Below are positions 1 through 9,346 of a stretch of DNA of 64,000 nt, one piece after another. Positions within the stretch are counted from its first letter, which is position 1. Each line of letters opens with the position of its first letter. The position numbers and the translations under genes were made by a program. The stretch comes from Mycolicibacterium gadium (GTDB lineage Bacteria > Actinomycetota > Actinomycetes > Mycobacteriales > Mycobacteriaceae). The notes under the pieces were generated by a model, which was given only the letters and a program-made list of their open reading frames with translations, was not told the origin of the DNA and made no database searches. The DNA lies in assembly GCF_010728925.1 (NCBI RefSeq), contig NZ_AP022608.1, positions 4,464,001-4,528,000 of the forward strand, in the 5' to 3' direction.

Positions 1-94
1 GCACTCCGGCCTTGACCACTTCCTCGGCGATGATCGCCGCGGGGCGGGCGTGTAGACCGATGGCCGATCCGACGATGACGGTCTTGCTGGGCAT
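1..94 (-). CDS. ptsH: HPr phosphocarrier protein (partial, 5' end only)
   Basis: This is the N-terminal 31 codons of HPr; the rest lies beyond the window edge. HPr carries phosphate from enzyme I to the sugar-specific EIIA domain of the phosphotransferase system in the cytoplasm. The visible sequence contains the HPr active-site signature GLHARPA, whose histidine is the phosphorylated residue, after the start MPSKTVIVG. A clear ribosome site (GAAGGAGA) lies just upstream of the ATG. It follows fruA by 26 bases on the same strand, so fruR-like regulator, fruK, fruA and ptsH probably form one operon. The family assignment is firm; only completeness is unknown. Confidence 0.9.
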   Translation of the reverse strand, partial: MPSKTVIVGSAIGLHARPAAIIAEEVVKAGV

Positions 95-120
95 GGTTCT
101 CCTTCAATGGTGGGTTGGAC

Positions 121-2145
121 TCAGACGGCCGCGAGCGCGGGCGCCTCTTCGGTTTGCGTGCTGGGCTTGATGAACTGCTTGGCGGCGACGACGGCGAGTG
201 CGCCCGCGACGGTGCCCGCCGCGAGGGCGACGAGGAACCAGAGCAGGTTCCCGATCGCGAAGAAGACGAAGATCCCGCCGTGCGGAGCCTTCAGTGTGAC
301 GTCGAACGCCATGATCATCGCACCGGTGCTAGCGCCGCCGAACATCATCGACGGGATCACCCTGAGCGGATCGGCCGCGGCGAACGGGATCGCGCCCTCA
401 GAGATGAAGGAGGCGCCGAGAAGCCAAGCGGCCCGGCCGTTTTCCCGCTCCGGCTCGGTGAACAGCGTGGGCCGGACCGCCGAGGCCAGCGCCATCGCGA
501 GCGGGGGAACCATACCCGCGGCCATCACCGCGGCCATGATGCGCAGCGAGGCGGGGTCGGCGACGTTGAGCCCGGCGGTGGCGAACGCGTAGGCCGCCTT
601 GTTGACCGGGCCGCCGAGGTCGAAGCACATCATCAGGCCGAGGATGACGCCGAGGATGATGACGGAGCTGCCGGTCATGCCGCCGAGCCAGTTGGTCAGG
701 CCCGACGTGATGGCGGCCAGCGGACGGCCGAGCAACAGGAACATCAGCAGGCCGACGGCCAGTGAGGCGAACAGCGGGATGATCACGACCGGCATCAGAC
801 CCCGCAGCCATCGCGGGGTGGCAATCCGGCTGATCCACAGTGCGGTGAAGCCGGCGATGAGACCGCCGACGATGCCGCCGATGAAGCCGCCGCCGACGAA
901 CACGGCGACCGCGCCCGCGGTGAATCCGGGGGCGATGCCCGGCCGGTCGGCGATCGCGAACGAGATGTAGCCGGCCAGCGCGGGCACCAGGAACATGAAG
1001 GCCAGCCCGCCGAGGGTGAACAGCACCGCACCGAGGTATTGGAGCAGGCCGCCGGAGGGCAGGTTGGTCAACGTGTTCTCGGTGGCGATATGGCTGCCCA
1101 GCGAGTTCATGCCGAACGACAGCGGTTCGGCCCCGTCCGGAGTGTTCGCGATGTCGTATCCGGCGAGCAGGAATCCGAGCGCGATCAGCAGACCGCCCGC
1201 GGCGACGAACGGAATCATGTAGCTCACGCCGGTGAGCAGGATCTGACGCGTGCGGGTGCCCCAGCCGACGTCGCCGGCCCGGGCTGCGCCGCTCGGCGCG
1301 GACGGACCGGCGCCTCCCTCGACGCGGGCGGCGTTCGGATCGGCCGCGGCGGCAAGGGCTTCGGCCACCATCTTGTCCGGTTCGTTGATCGCCCGTTTGA
1401 CCCCGGAGGCGACGACGGGCTTACCGGCGAAGCGGTGCTTGTCCTTGACGCCCACATCGGTGGCGAAGATGACGGCGTCGGCCGCCGCGATTGTCTCCGC
1501 GTCCAGCGGGGTGCTGCCGGAGGATCCCTGCGTCTCGACGTGCAGCGTGGCGCCGGCCTTCTTGGCAGCCGCGACCAACGAGTCGGCGGCCATGTAGGTG
1601 TGCGCGATACCGGTGGGGCAGGCGGTCACCGCGAGCAGCGTCTTGGCTCGCTTGGGAGCAGATTCCTTTGTGGCAGATGGTTTTTCGGGGTTCAACACAC
1701 CGTCGACGAGCGTGACCACCTCGTCGGGGGTGGATGCTTGCCGCAACGACTCCACGAATTCCTTGCGCACGAGTGCGCGCGCGAGACTGGACAGCAACTT
1801 CATGTGCTCGGCGCCGCCGGACTCGGGGGCGGCGATCAGGAACGCGAGGTCGGCGGGTCCGTCGGGTGCGCCGAAATCGACGGGCGGGTTCAGCCGCGCG
1901 AAACCGATCGAAGCGGTGTCGACGTGCGGCGAGCGGCAGTGCGGGATCGCGATACCACCGGGCAGCCCGGTGGCTGACTGCTGCTCACGCGCCATCGCGG
2001 CGTCGAACAGGCCGTCGGCGTCTGTGGAGCGTCCGGCATCGGCGAGGCGCTGCACCAGCCTGCGGATCACGGCCTGCTTGTCTTCGCCTGCGTCGGTGTC
2101 GAGCAGGACCAGATCGGTGCTGATGATGGAGACGTCTGTCGTCAT
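121..2145 (-). CDS. fruA: PTS fructose transporter, EIIABC fusion
   Basis: Fructose-specific membrane permease that imports fructose and releases fructose 1-phosphate. It is 674 residues with three domains in order: EIIA at about 1-150 with the phospho-histidine in IAIPHCRSP (His69), EIIB at about 168-265 with the active cysteine in VTACPTGIAHTY (Cys176), then an alanine/proline-rich linker and the EIIC membrane domain from about 300 to 660 with many hydrophobic segments. Its ATG overlaps the fruK stop codon in ATGA, indicating translational coupling. It gets phosphate from the HPr encoded next to it and feeds FruK. Domain order and length fit fused actinobacterial FruA proteins. Confidence 0.95.
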   Translation of the reverse strand: MTTDVSIISTDLVLLDTDAGEDKQAVIRRLVQRLADAGRSTDADGLFDAAMAREQQSATGLPGGIAIPHCRSPHVDTASIGFARLNPPVDFGAPDGPADLAFLIAAPESGGAEHMKLLSSLARALVRKEFVESLRQASTPDEVVTLVDGVLNPEKPSATKESAPKRAKTLLAVTACPTGIAHTYMAADSLVAAAKKAGATLHVETQGSSGSTPLDAETIAAADAVIFATDVGVKDKHRFAGKPVVASGVKRAINEPDKMVAEALAAAADPNAARVEGGAGPSAPSGAARAGDVGWGTRTRQILLTGVSYMIPFVAAGGLLIALGFLLAGYDIANTPDGAEPLSFGMNSLGSHIATENTLTNLPSGGLLQYLGAVLFTLGGLAFMFLVPALAGYISFAIADRPGIAPGFTAGAVAVFVGGGFIGGIVGGLIAGFTALWISRIATPRWLRGLMPVVIIPLFASLAVGLLMFLLLGRPLAAITSGLTNWLGGMTGSSVIILGVILGLMMCFDLGGPVNKAAYAFATAGLNVADPASLRIMAAVMAAGMVPPLAMALASAVRPTLFTEPERENGRAAWLLGASFISEGAIPFAAADPLRVIPSMMFGGASTGAMIMAFDVTLKAPHGGIFVFFAIGNLLWFLVALAAGTVAGALAVVAAKQFIKPSTQTEEAPALAAV

Positions 2146-3128
2146 GGCACTACTTTCGGATCGGTTGCGGGGACTACGGGTGTCACGTGGACGGCATCGA
2201 GGTCGAGATCGGCGGGGTGGGGCTGAGCCGATCCGGGTAGCGCGGCGGCGGCGCTGCCGTAGGCGACCGCCATCTGCAGTCGCTGTGGTGGGGTCGCGCC
2301 GCCGACTTCGGCTCGGAGGTATCCGGCGAGGGAGGCGTCACCGGCGCCGACGGTGCTGCGCGGCGTGACGGGAGGCGGGGTGGCGAACCAGCCGCCGTTG
2401 TCGTCGACCAGGACGGCGCCCGCGGCGCCCAGGGTGGCGAGCACCGCGCCGACACCCCGATCGATCAACTGCTGGGCTGCTGAGATCACCGGTTCCGGAT
2501 CGCCCTGGGTGACAGCGGCTTCCAAAGCCAGCGGCGAGAGGCCGATGACACCGGCGAGTTCTTCGGCGTTCGGTTTGATCAGGTCGGGAGCGGCGCGGCC
2601 GAATGACTGAACGAGAGCCGTCAACGGGGCGTCGGAGGTATCGACGGCGATTCGGCATCCGAACGCGGCGAGCCGTGCCACGACGTCGGCGTACCAGTGG
2701 TCGGGGACTCCCGGCGGGAGCGAACCCGACAACACCACCCAGGACGCTGACTCCGCCGCGGCGAGCACGGACTGGGTGAGGGCGTCGACGGCAGCGCCGT
2801 CGAGTGCACCGCCGGGTTCGTTGAGTTTGGTTGTGGTCCCGTCCTTTTCGGTGATCGCGAGGTTGGTCCGTACCGGGGTGTCGGTGGGTACGCACCGGAA
2901 CGGCACCGCGGCGTTGTGCAGAGCGGTGATCAATGGATCGGCCACGGGTGCGGGAAGCAGCGCGACGGCCTTGACGCTGGCCGCCGTCAACGCGCGCGCG
3001 ACGTTGACGCCCTTGCCACCCGCTTCGGTGGTGACCGAGGTGACCCGGTGCACGCTGCCGCGTGTCAGCGGTGTGGTGAGGGTGACGGTGCGGTCGATGC
3101 TCGGGTTGGGCGTGACGGTGACGATCAT
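2142..3128 (-). CDS. fruK: 1-phosphofructokinase
   Basis: Cytoplasmic kinase of the PfkB (ribokinase) family that converts fructose 1-phosphate to fructose 1,6-bisphosphate, sending imported fructose into glycolysis. The 328-residue protein has the N-terminal sugar-binding signature GGKGVNVARAL at about 38-48 and the C-terminal PfkB signature with the catalytic aspartate in STVGAGDASLAGYL. The start overlaps the upstream regulator stop by four bases (ATGA) and the stop overlaps fruA in the same way, so the three genes are translated as a coupled operon. Confidence 0.94.
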   Translation of the reverse strand: MIVTVTPNPSIDRTVTLTTPLTRGSVHRVTSVTTEAGGKGVNVARALTAASVKAVALLPAPVADPLITALHNAAVPFRCVPTDTPVRTNLAITEKDGTTTKLNEPGGALDGAAVDALTQSVLAAAESASWVVLSGSLPPGVPDHWYADVVARLAAFGCRIAVDTSDAPLTALVQSFGRAAPDLIKPNAEELAGVIGLSPLALEAAVTQGDPEPVISAAQQLIDRGVGAVLATLGAAGAVLVDDNGGWFATPPPVTPRSTVGAGDASLAGYLRAEVGGATPPQRLQMAVAYGSAAAALPGSAQPHPADLDLDAVHVTPVVPATDPKVVP

Positions 3129-3892
3129 GCGATCACCACTTCGACGCCGTGGTCGGTGAGTTGTGCGCGGTCGGCGCCGGTGATCTCCGCGTCGGTGATC
3201 AGGGTGTCGACACTGGACAGCGGCGCGAAACTGACGAAGTCTTCGCGGCCGATCTTGGAGGAGTCCGCCACGGCCACGACATAATTCGCCGCGTTCACCA
3301 TGGCCCGCTTCACCGCGGCCTCGTCGCTGTCCGGCGTGGACAGACCGTGCCGGACGCTGATGCCGTTGGTTCCGATGAACGCCAGGTCCACGCGGAGCGT
3401 GTCGAGCACCCGCAGTGTCTGTTCACCGACCGCGGCCTGCGTGACACCGCGCACCCTGCCGCCGAGCAGTTGCAGCGAGACCGAGGGCAGTGCGGCCAGG
3501 CGCGCGGCGACGGGTATCGAGTTGGTCACCACGACCAGTTCGCGATCGGTGGGCAGGTGGGCGGCGATGCGCGCGGTGGTGGTGCCCGCGTCCAACAGGA
3601 CGGTGGAGCCGTCTTGGGGGAGGAGTTCGGCGGCGGCCGCCGCGATGGCGTCCTTGTGTTCGGCTCGGGTGGCTTCTCGTTCGCCAACGCCGGCCTCGAC
3701 GAGATGCAGCGCGCGCACCGGAACCGCGCCGCCGTGCACGCGCCGCAGGACGCCGGCCCTCTCGAGTGCGGCGAGGTCACGCCGCACCGTCTCGGTGGTG
3801 ACGTCGTGGGCCTGTGCCAGTTCTGCGACCGAGGCGCGGCCGTTGGCGATCACCAGCGAGGCGATCGCTTGCTGTCGCTCTTCGGCGTACAT
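3125..3892 (-). CDS. DeoR/GlpR-family transcriptional regulator of the fructose PTS
   Basis: A 255-residue DeoR-type regulator, likely a repressor released by a phosphorylated sugar such as fructose 1-phosphate. It has an N-terminal winged helix at about 5-58 including the family helix-turn-helix VTTETVRRDLAALE and the following GVLRRVHGGA, then a C-terminal sugar-phosphate sensor domain (DeoRC) with LLDAGTTT and TNGIS motifs. It is the first gene of the fruK-fruA-ptsH operon and is divergent from ptsI, with 102 bases between the start codons, so one operator region could control the whole system. The ligand is inferred from the neighbours. Confidence 0.9.
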   Translation of the reverse strand: MYAEERQQAIASLVIANGRASVAELAQAHDVTTETVRRDLAALERAGVLRRVHGGAVPVRALHLVEAGVGEREATRAEHKDAIAAAAAELLPQDGSTVLLDAGTTTARIAAHLPTDRELVVVTNSIPVAARLAALPSVSLQLLGGRVRGVTQAAVGEQTLRVLDTLRVDLAFIGTNGISVRHGLSTPDSDEAAVKRAMVNAANYVVAVADSSKIGREDFVSFAPLSSVDTLITDAEITGADRAQLTDHGVEVVIA

Positions 3893-3959
3893 GGTGCTCC
3901 GTATGTGTGGGTAACCGCGCTTATGAATGTTGATTTAATTGGTTTTACTACTGTTTGTG

Positions 3960-3987
3960 TTGACTTGTCAACCATTTCTTGTAATCT
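3960..3987 (+). promoter_or_regulatory. ptsI promoter with overlapping inverted repeat
   Basis: A -35 like box TTGACT (3960-3965), a 16-base spacer and a -10 box TAATCT (3982-3987) stand only seven bases before the ptsI ATG, so the transcript probably starts at or next to the ATG and is leaderless. The -35 is inside an inverted repeat TTGAC-TT-GTCAA (3960-3971), a candidate site for the divergent DeoR-type regulator. The same bases also fit TTGTCA-N11-TAnnnT, the PafBC-type layout. Confidence 0.6.
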
Positions 3988-3994
3988 GGTTCAC

Positions 3995-5686
3995 ATGACC
4001 GCCTCATCCGCGAACACGTCACTGTTGCCCGGCACCGCCCTTCGTGGTGTCCCGGTGGTGCCCGGCGTGGCCTACGCGCCGGTGATCCGGCCGGGCCGGC
4101 TGCCCTCGTCCATCGACGACGCGGGCGACGTCGCCGAACCGGACCGGCCCGCGGAGGCCGCCCGCTTCGCCGCCGCCGCATCGGCGGTCGCGACGCGGCT
4201 GCGCGACCGCGCGGCGCACGCGACCGGCGCCGCCTCGGAGGTGCTGGCCGCCACCGCGATCCTGGCGCAGGACCGGGCATGGCTGGCCGCCGCCGAGAAG
4301 CGCATCGCCACCGGCGCGCCCGCGGTACGCGCGGTGATCGGCGCGGTGGACCAGTTCGCCGAGATGTTCACCAAACTCGGCGGGCTGATGGCCGAACGGG
4401 TCACGGACCTGCGCGACATTCGCGACCGCGTGATCGCAGAACTGAAGGGGCTGCCCGAGCCGGGCGTGCCGGTGCCCGCGGCGCCGTCGATCCTGTGCGC
4501 CGACGACCTCGCTCCGGCCGACACCGCAGGTCTGGACCCCGCGCTCGTCGTCGCGTTGGCCACGACATTGGGTGGACCCACCAGCCACACGGCGATCATC
4601 GCGCGCCAGCTCGGCATCCCGTGCGTCGTCGCCGTCGAGGGCTTGGACGCCGTCGAGGCCGGCACGATGGTGCTCGTCGACGGCACCGCGGGAACCGTCA
4701 CCGTCACGCCGGACCCGGCGGCCGCGGGCGAGGCCGTGGAGGCGGCGCGCCGAGACGCCGAACGCGCCGCGGGATGGTCCGGTCCCGGTGCCACCTGCGA
4801 CGGTCACGCGGTCGCGGTCCTTGCCAACGTGCAGGACGGCGCCGCCGCGCGGGCCGCCAGGGACACCGCGGCCGAGGGCATCGGGTTGTTCCGCACCGAA
4901 CTGTGCTTTCTCAATCGCGAGACCGAGCCGTCCGTCGATGAGCAGACCGACATCTATGCCGAGGTGCTCGACGCATTCGCCGGGCACAAGGTGGTGGTCA
5001 GGACACTGGACGCGGGTTCGGACAAGCCGCTGAAGTTCGCTGAGCATCCCAACGAGGCCAACCCGGCGCTCGGTGTGCGCGGCATCCGGGTCGCGGGCAT
5101 CAATCCGGCTCTGCTGGACCGTCAACTCGAGGCCATTGCCGCCGCGGGCAATCGCACCGGCAACCCGCCGTGGGTGATGGCACCGATGATCGCGACGGCA
5201 TCCGAAGCCGAACACTTTGCCGCGCAGGTCCGTTCGCACGGTTTGACACCGGGCGTGATGATCGAGGTGCCGGCTGCTGCTCTGCTGGCCGACCGCATTC
5301 TCGAGCACGTGGACTTCTTGTCGATCGGCACCAACGATCTGGCGCAGTACACGATGGCCGCCGACCGCATGTCGGCCGAACTCGCCGCGCTCACGGACCC
5401 GTGGCAGCCGGCGGTGCTGACCTTGGTGGCCATGGCGGCGAGGGCGGGCGCGTCGGTGGGCAAGCCCGTCGGTGTGTGTGGGGAAGCCGCCGCGGATCCC
5501 CTGCTCGCCTGCGTGCTTGCGGGCTTGGGTGTGACGTCGTTGTCGGCGGCCGCCGCGGCCGTACAGGGGGTGGGCGCCAAACTCGCTCAGGTGTCGCTGC
5601 AGCAGTGTCGTGACGCGGCCGACGCCGTGCTCGCGGCGAGCACTGCGGCGCAGGCGCGCGCAGCGGCGCTGGACGCATTGGAATAA
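3995..5686 (+). CDS. ptsI: PTS enzyme I (phosphoenolpyruvate-protein phosphotransferase)
   Basis: Cytoplasmic enzyme I transfers phosphate from phosphoenolpyruvate to HPr, starting the phosphotransferase relay. The 563-residue protein has the swivelling phospho-histidine domain with GGPTSHTAIIARQLG (His198), the PEP-binding barrel with GIGLFRTELCFL, the loop LSIGTNDLAQYTMAADR and the catalytic cysteine in GVCGEAA near the C-terminus. The open frame extends upstream to 3149, but ATG 3995 starts the family homology and is directly preceded by a promoter, so it is preferred. It is divergent from the fruR-like/fruK/fruA/ptsH operon, giving a complete fructose PTS in one place. Confidence 0.95.
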   Translation: MTASSANTSLLPGTALRGVPVVPGVAYAPVIRPGRLPSSIDDAGDVAEPDRPAEAARFAAAASAVATRLRDRAAHATGAASEVLAATAILAQDRAWLAAAEKRIATGAPAVRAVIGAVDQFAEMFTKLGGLMAERVTDLRDIRDRVIAELKGLPEPGVPVPAAPSILCADDLAPADTAGLDPALVVALATTLGGPTSHTAIIARQLGIPCVVAVEGLDAVEAGTMVLVDGTAGTVTVTPDPAAAGEAVEAARRDAERAAGWSGPGATCDGHAVAVLANVQDGAAARAARDTAAEGIGLFRTELCFLNRETEPSVDEQTDIYAEVLDAFAGHKVVVRTLDAGSDKPLKFAEHPNEANPALGVRGIRVAGINPALLDRQLEAIAAAGNRTGNPPWVMAPMIATASEAEHFAAQVRSHGLTPGVMIEVPAAALLADRILEHVDFLSIGTNDLAQYTMAADRMSAELAALTDPWQPAVLTLVAMAARAGASVGKPVGVCGEAAADPLLACVLAGLGVTSLSAAAAAVQGVGAKLAQVSLQQCRDAADAVLAASTAAQARAAALDALE

Positions 5687-5714
5687 TTCGGACTACGGTC
5701 CGGTTAGTCGGGGC

Positions 5715-6683
5715 ATGCCTGCCATCACCGCTGACACCCTGACACTGCCGCGGATCGCCGCGGCCCAACAGTCTGATACCGAACGTCCCGTCCGGTCGGT
5801 CACCACCGGTCCGCGCGGATACGAAGGTGAGGGCTTCCCCGTCGTGCGCGCGTTCGCCGGCGTCAGCAGCGCCGACCTCGATCCGTTCGTCCACATGGAC
5901 CAGATGGGCGAGGTGGAATACGAACCGGGTGAGCCCAGAGGCACCGACTGGCACCCGCACCGCGGGTTCGAGACCGTCACCTACATGCTGGACGGGCGCT
6001 TCGCGCACCAGGATTCGCATGGCGGCGGCGGATTGATCACCGACGGTGCCACCCAGTGGATGACCGCGGGCTCGGGAATCCTGCACATCGAGACGCCGCC
6101 GGCCGAACTGGTCGAAAGCGGCGGCCTGTTCCACGGCATCCAGCTATGGGTGAATCTGCCGCGCAAGGACAAGTTCGCCACGCCGAGGTACCAGGCGATC
6201 GAAGGAACCCAGGCCAAACTGCTGTCCTCCGACGACGGTGGGGCGCTGGTCCGCCTCATCGCGGGCGACGTCGCCGGACATCAGGGCCCGGGTGCGACGC
6301 ACACTCCGATCACCATGGCGCACAGCACGATCCAGCCCGGAGCACGGTTGAGCCTGCCCTGGAACCGCGAGTTCAACGCGCTGGCCTACGTGCTCTCGGG
6401 CCGTGGCGCGATCGGGCCGGTCGGTCATCCGATTCACCAGGGACAGTTGGCCGTGCTCGGGCCGGGCGACCGGATCACCGTGAGCGCCGAAGCCGGCCAA
6501 GATTCGCACCGGCCCGCACTCGAGGTCCTGCTGCTCGGCGGCGAGCCCATCCGTGACCCCGTGTTCCAGTACGGACCGTTCGTGATGAACACCAAGACGG
6601 AACTCATCGAGGCGCTCGAGGATTACCACAACGGCAAGTTCGGCGCCATTCCGCCGGACGCGCTCATGCCGCACCGTGTTTGA
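5715..6683 (+). CDS. Pirin family protein
   Basis: A 322-residue bicupin of the pirin family. Members are metal-binding cytoplasmic proteins; some are quercetin dioxygenases and others redox sensors, so the exact role is unknown. The N-terminal cupin shows the metal-ligand stretch DWHPHRGFETVTYMLDG and a second histidine in GSGILHIETP, followed by a second cupin-like domain. Start ATG 5715 gives MPAITADTL and fits the family; the frame is open further upstream to 5610 without homology. It follows ptsI by 28 bases and converges on the FUSC transporter gene with a 20-base overlap of the 3' ends. It is clearly distinct from the second pirin at 57942. Confidence 0.88.
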   Translation: MPAITADTLTLPRIAAAQQSDTERPVRSVTTGPRGYEGEGFPVVRAFAGVSSADLDPFVHMDQMGEVEYEPGEPRGTDWHPHRGFETVTYMLDGRFAHQDSHGGGGLITDGATQWMTAGSGILHIETPPAELVESGGLFHGIQLWVNLPRKDKFATPRYQAIEGTQAKLLSSDDGGALVRLIAGDVAGHQGPGATHTPITMAHSTIQPGARLSLPWNREFNALAYVLSGRGAIGPVGHPIHQGQLAVLGPGDRITVSAEAGQDSHRPALEVLLLGGEPIRDPVFQYGPFVMNTKTELIEALEDYHNGKFGAIPPDALMPHRV

Positions 6684-8826
6684 CGCTGAGATCGTCGTGG
6701 TCGCTGGAATCGCTTCTCGGATAGAGGAGCTCCAGCTCCCCGATGTGCGCGGCGGTGGTGACCAACGGCAGCGCCGCCGCAACGGCCAGTTCGTCATCGG
6801 AGGCGTCGGCGCGCAGCGCGATCACGAAGTCGTCGCTGATCGGGTCCAGCGCCGTCCCGGCTGAGCCGCCGGTGACGTGACGGCACACCGCTTCGGTGTG
6901 ACTCTCGAGCACCGCGCGGGTACGCGGGTACACACCGTGCGGTGGTGGGACGACGTCGGCGATCAATTCGGCCGCAGCGCGCAAGCGGACCGCGCGGTTG
7001 GCCCGCCGGACGATCGGAGCCCGGACGTCGGCGGCCCCGCCGCTCTCCGAAAGATACTGTCGCACAGCGTCGTCCACGGTGCGGGAAGCCTCCAGTGCAT
7101 CGTGACTGAGCGCGATGACCCTATCGGTGGCCTCTTCGGACGCACCGCGGGTGACCCGCAGTACGGCCGCCGTGAGGAACGACGCGCCGACGGCGAAGGA
7201 CGCGTCGATGACCTTCGACACCCGGGTGCGTACTCCGCGCGGCCACAGCAGGACCGAAACGACGATGCCCACTCCAGCGCCGATGACGACGTCCTGGATG
7301 CGGATCAGCCCGACGCTCCAACCCGTCGGCCTGATCAGGTTGAAGATGATCAGCACCATCATGGTGAACGCCGCCTGACCGGCGATGAACGACGCGACCT
7401 CCGGCACGAACGCCGAACCGAACGCCACCACCGGGAGCAGGACCCACATGACGATCGGGTCGACCCCTACCAGTTCGATGACGACCACACCCAGGAGGAA
7501 GCCGAGCGTGGTACCCGCGACCGCCCGCACGACGCGGGTGCCGGTCGACAGCGCACTGCTGCGCAGCACCGACATGGCGCCCAACACGACCCAGAAGCCG
7601 TTTTGCAGTGGGAACACCTGGGTGACGGCGACGGCGAGAGCCAAGCCGAGACCGGTGCGCAGACTGCTGCGCAGCACCACCGCCCGGGTGGCGACCAGTC
7701 CCTTGGTGATCGCCGCGACCGCCGCAGTCTCCGGCATCACCCAGTCGGCGGTTCCCGTGGGCGGCAGGCGTCGGCCGAGGACCCGCGCCCAGACCGGACG
7801 CGCGTCGGCCTCGGCGGCGTTGCGGATGATCCGGCCGGTCACACCGACGGTGGCCGAGAAGGTGCGTCGCCCCAACAGCTTTCGCCCGACATCCACGGCC
7901 GCCGCGTCGTCGGGCACTCCGAGGATCTCGAGGATGTCTTCGCGATAGCGGCCCTGTGCGATCGATCGCAACTCGGCCAGTGCGGAGTTGAGATCCGTGC
8001 CTCGGGCCGCACGAGCCGAGGGTTCGGAAACACTGAGTACGGCAGCGCAATCCCGTAGCACGCGCACCAACGGTGGCTTGAGGTCCCCGAGTTGGCGGCC
8101 GGTGTCGTCGGTGATGCGGTCCGCCAGGAAGCCGAGGTCGTCGACGACCCGCACCAGCGCCCGGCTGCCCGCGGTGAGCCCGACCGGGCGGAAGTCAGCG
8201 CCGAGGAAGCTCTCCCACAGCGAATTCATCGCGCGGGTCGCGTCTTTGGCGCTTCCGCTGCCCTCCAAGGTGTCGGCCAGCCGGGTGCACACCAGTGCCG
8301 AATAACGGCGCAACTCGTCGTGATGGCGCGGCGGGAGAAGGAACAGGGCGGCGGGCACGCACACCGCCAGCGCGACGATCCAACCGAGCAGACGATCGCC
8401 GATCGGGCCGACCGGTGTGCAGGCGGGCAGCACGAACGTCAGCAGGGTGGCCCGCTGGCCGGCGGCGACGATCTCGCTGAGTACACCGGAAAACGTCACC
8501 ACCACACCGAGGACGAACATCACCGCGACACTGATCCACGGATGGTCGGCCACCAGCGTCCCGAGGGTGATCAGGACGAAGCCGTTGATGCCGAGCCCGA
8601 AGTAGGCGAGTGCCCGGGCCGGACGGTTTCCGGGAAAGTCCACGAGGATGAGCAGTGCCACCGAGCCGAAGATGCTGAACAGCGCGGTCTGCGAATCGCC
8701 GACGGCGAACCCGAACGCCGCCGCGACCGGCAACACGAGCGCCGCGCGCACGGCGCGCCGCAGCGCGTCGAATTCGGGATCGCGCTGACGAAGCCGATCG
8801 ACCGCGCGACGCCACAGGTTCGTCAT
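6664..8826 (-). CDS. FUSC family transporter (aromatic acid/fusaric acid efflux type)
   Basis: A 720-residue inner-membrane protein of the FUSC family, whose known members export aromatic acids and similar hydrophobic compounds. There are two hydrophobic blocks, one near residues 25-180 (start MTNLWRRAVDRL, then helices such as ALVLPVAAAFGFAVG) and another near 385-560 (LGLALAVAVTQVFPL and following), each followed by a long cytoplasmic region. This double arrangement is typical of the family. The start ATG 8826 is one base after the stop of the small membrane protein gene, so it is the last gene of a TetR-led operon. The substrate cannot be read from sequence. Confidence 0.82.
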   Translation of the reverse strand: MTNLWRRAVDRLRQRDPEFDALRRAVRAALVLPVAAAFGFAVGDSQTALFSIFGSVALLILVDFPGNRPARALAYFGLGINGFVLITLGTLVADHPWISVAVMFVLGVVVTFSGVLSEIVAAGQRATLLTFVLPACTPVGPIGDRLLGWIVALAVCVPAALFLLPPRHHDELRRYSALVCTRLADTLEGSGSAKDATRAMNSLWESFLGADFRPVGLTAGSRALVRVVDDLGFLADRITDDTGRQLGDLKPPLVRVLRDCAAVLSVSEPSARAARGTDLNSALAELRSIAQGRYREDILEILGVPDDAAAVDVGRKLLGRRTFSATVGVTGRIIRNAAEADARPVWARVLGRRLPPTGTADWVMPETAAVAAITKGLVATRAVVLRSSLRTGLGLALAVAVTQVFPLQNGFWVVLGAMSVLRSSALSTGTRVVRAVAGTTLGFLLGVVVIELVGVDPIVMWVLLPVVAFGSAFVPEVASFIAGQAAFTMMVLIIFNLIRPTGWSVGLIRIQDVVIGAGVGIVVSVLLWPRGVRTRVSKVIDASFAVGASFLTAAVLRVTRGASEEATDRVIALSHDALEASRTVDDAVRQYLSESGGAADVRAPIVRRANRAVRLRAAAELIADVVPPPHGVYPRTRAVLESHTEAVCRHVTGGSAGTALDPISDDFVIALRADASDDELAVAAALPLVTTAAHIGELELLYPRSDSSDHDDLSVKHGAA

Positions 8827-8827
8827 G

Positions 8828-9346
8828 TCAGTGCGCGAGCGTCTTGATGCCGACGACGAGCAGCCCGAGGCCGACCAGCCCGGTGACCGATAGCGCCTGC
8901 TGCCACCACGGCAACCGGGTGCGTCGCATGGCGAGAAACGCAATGACGCCCAGCTCGCCCACCAGCGTCCACATCCCGATCCACATCGCGGTGTCGGTAT
9001 CGAGGAGGTCGAATACCGCAAGCAGCAAGACGATCACCGGGGGAACGGCGGCCCAGAGAATCTGACCTGACGCCTGCAGGAGCTGGATCCAGTGCCGCCC
9101 CCGCGGTGCCTTACCGAACACCGCCATCTGCGCCACGAAGTGCGACAGCAGGCTGGCGGCCCACAGACCGCCGGTGGCCACCGCGATATCGAGGATCCTT
9201 GCCAAGGCGCTGGTTTCCTCATCGCTGTACCGCGCCAGAATCGCCAGCGTCGCCAGACACGAGATCGCCCCGTACAGACGCTCCCGCAGCATCGCGACAA
9301 CGTGCTCGACCTCGACCGGCTCGGTGGCGGGCGCTGCGTCAGTCAC
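8828..9346 (-). CDS. Small integral membrane protein of unknown function
   Basis: A 172-residue protein with about four membrane helices, including GGLWAASLLSHFVAQMAVFG, a long stretch rich in V, I and L around VIVLLLAVFDLL, IGMWTLVGELGVIAFLAM and a C-terminal VTGLVGLGLLVVGIKTL. I do not recognise a named family. GTG 9346 is preferred because it lies inside the 3' end of the TetR gene (8-base overlap), which implies coupled translation; an internal ATG at 9289 is the other choice. It sits between its likely regulator and a FUSC transporter, so it may assist export. Confidence 0.72.
   Translation of the reverse strand: MTDAAPATEPVEVEHVVAMLRERLYGAISCLATLAILARYSDEETSALARILDIAVATGGLWAASLLSHFVAQMAVFGKAPRGRHWIQLLQASGQILWAAVPPVIVLLLAVFDLLDTDTAMWIGMWTLVGELGVIAFLAMRRTRLPWWQQALSVTGLVGLGLLVVGIKTLAH

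Noticed and set aside
4019..5308. A 429-codon minus-strand open frame opposite ptsI
   Set aside because: Arg/Gly/His-rich antisense shadow of enzyme I.
5689..5702. Small hairpin CGGAC-TACG-GTCCG just after ptsI as a terminator
   Set aside because: Only a five-base stem without a T tract, and the pirin gene starts 13 bases later, so it is not convincing.
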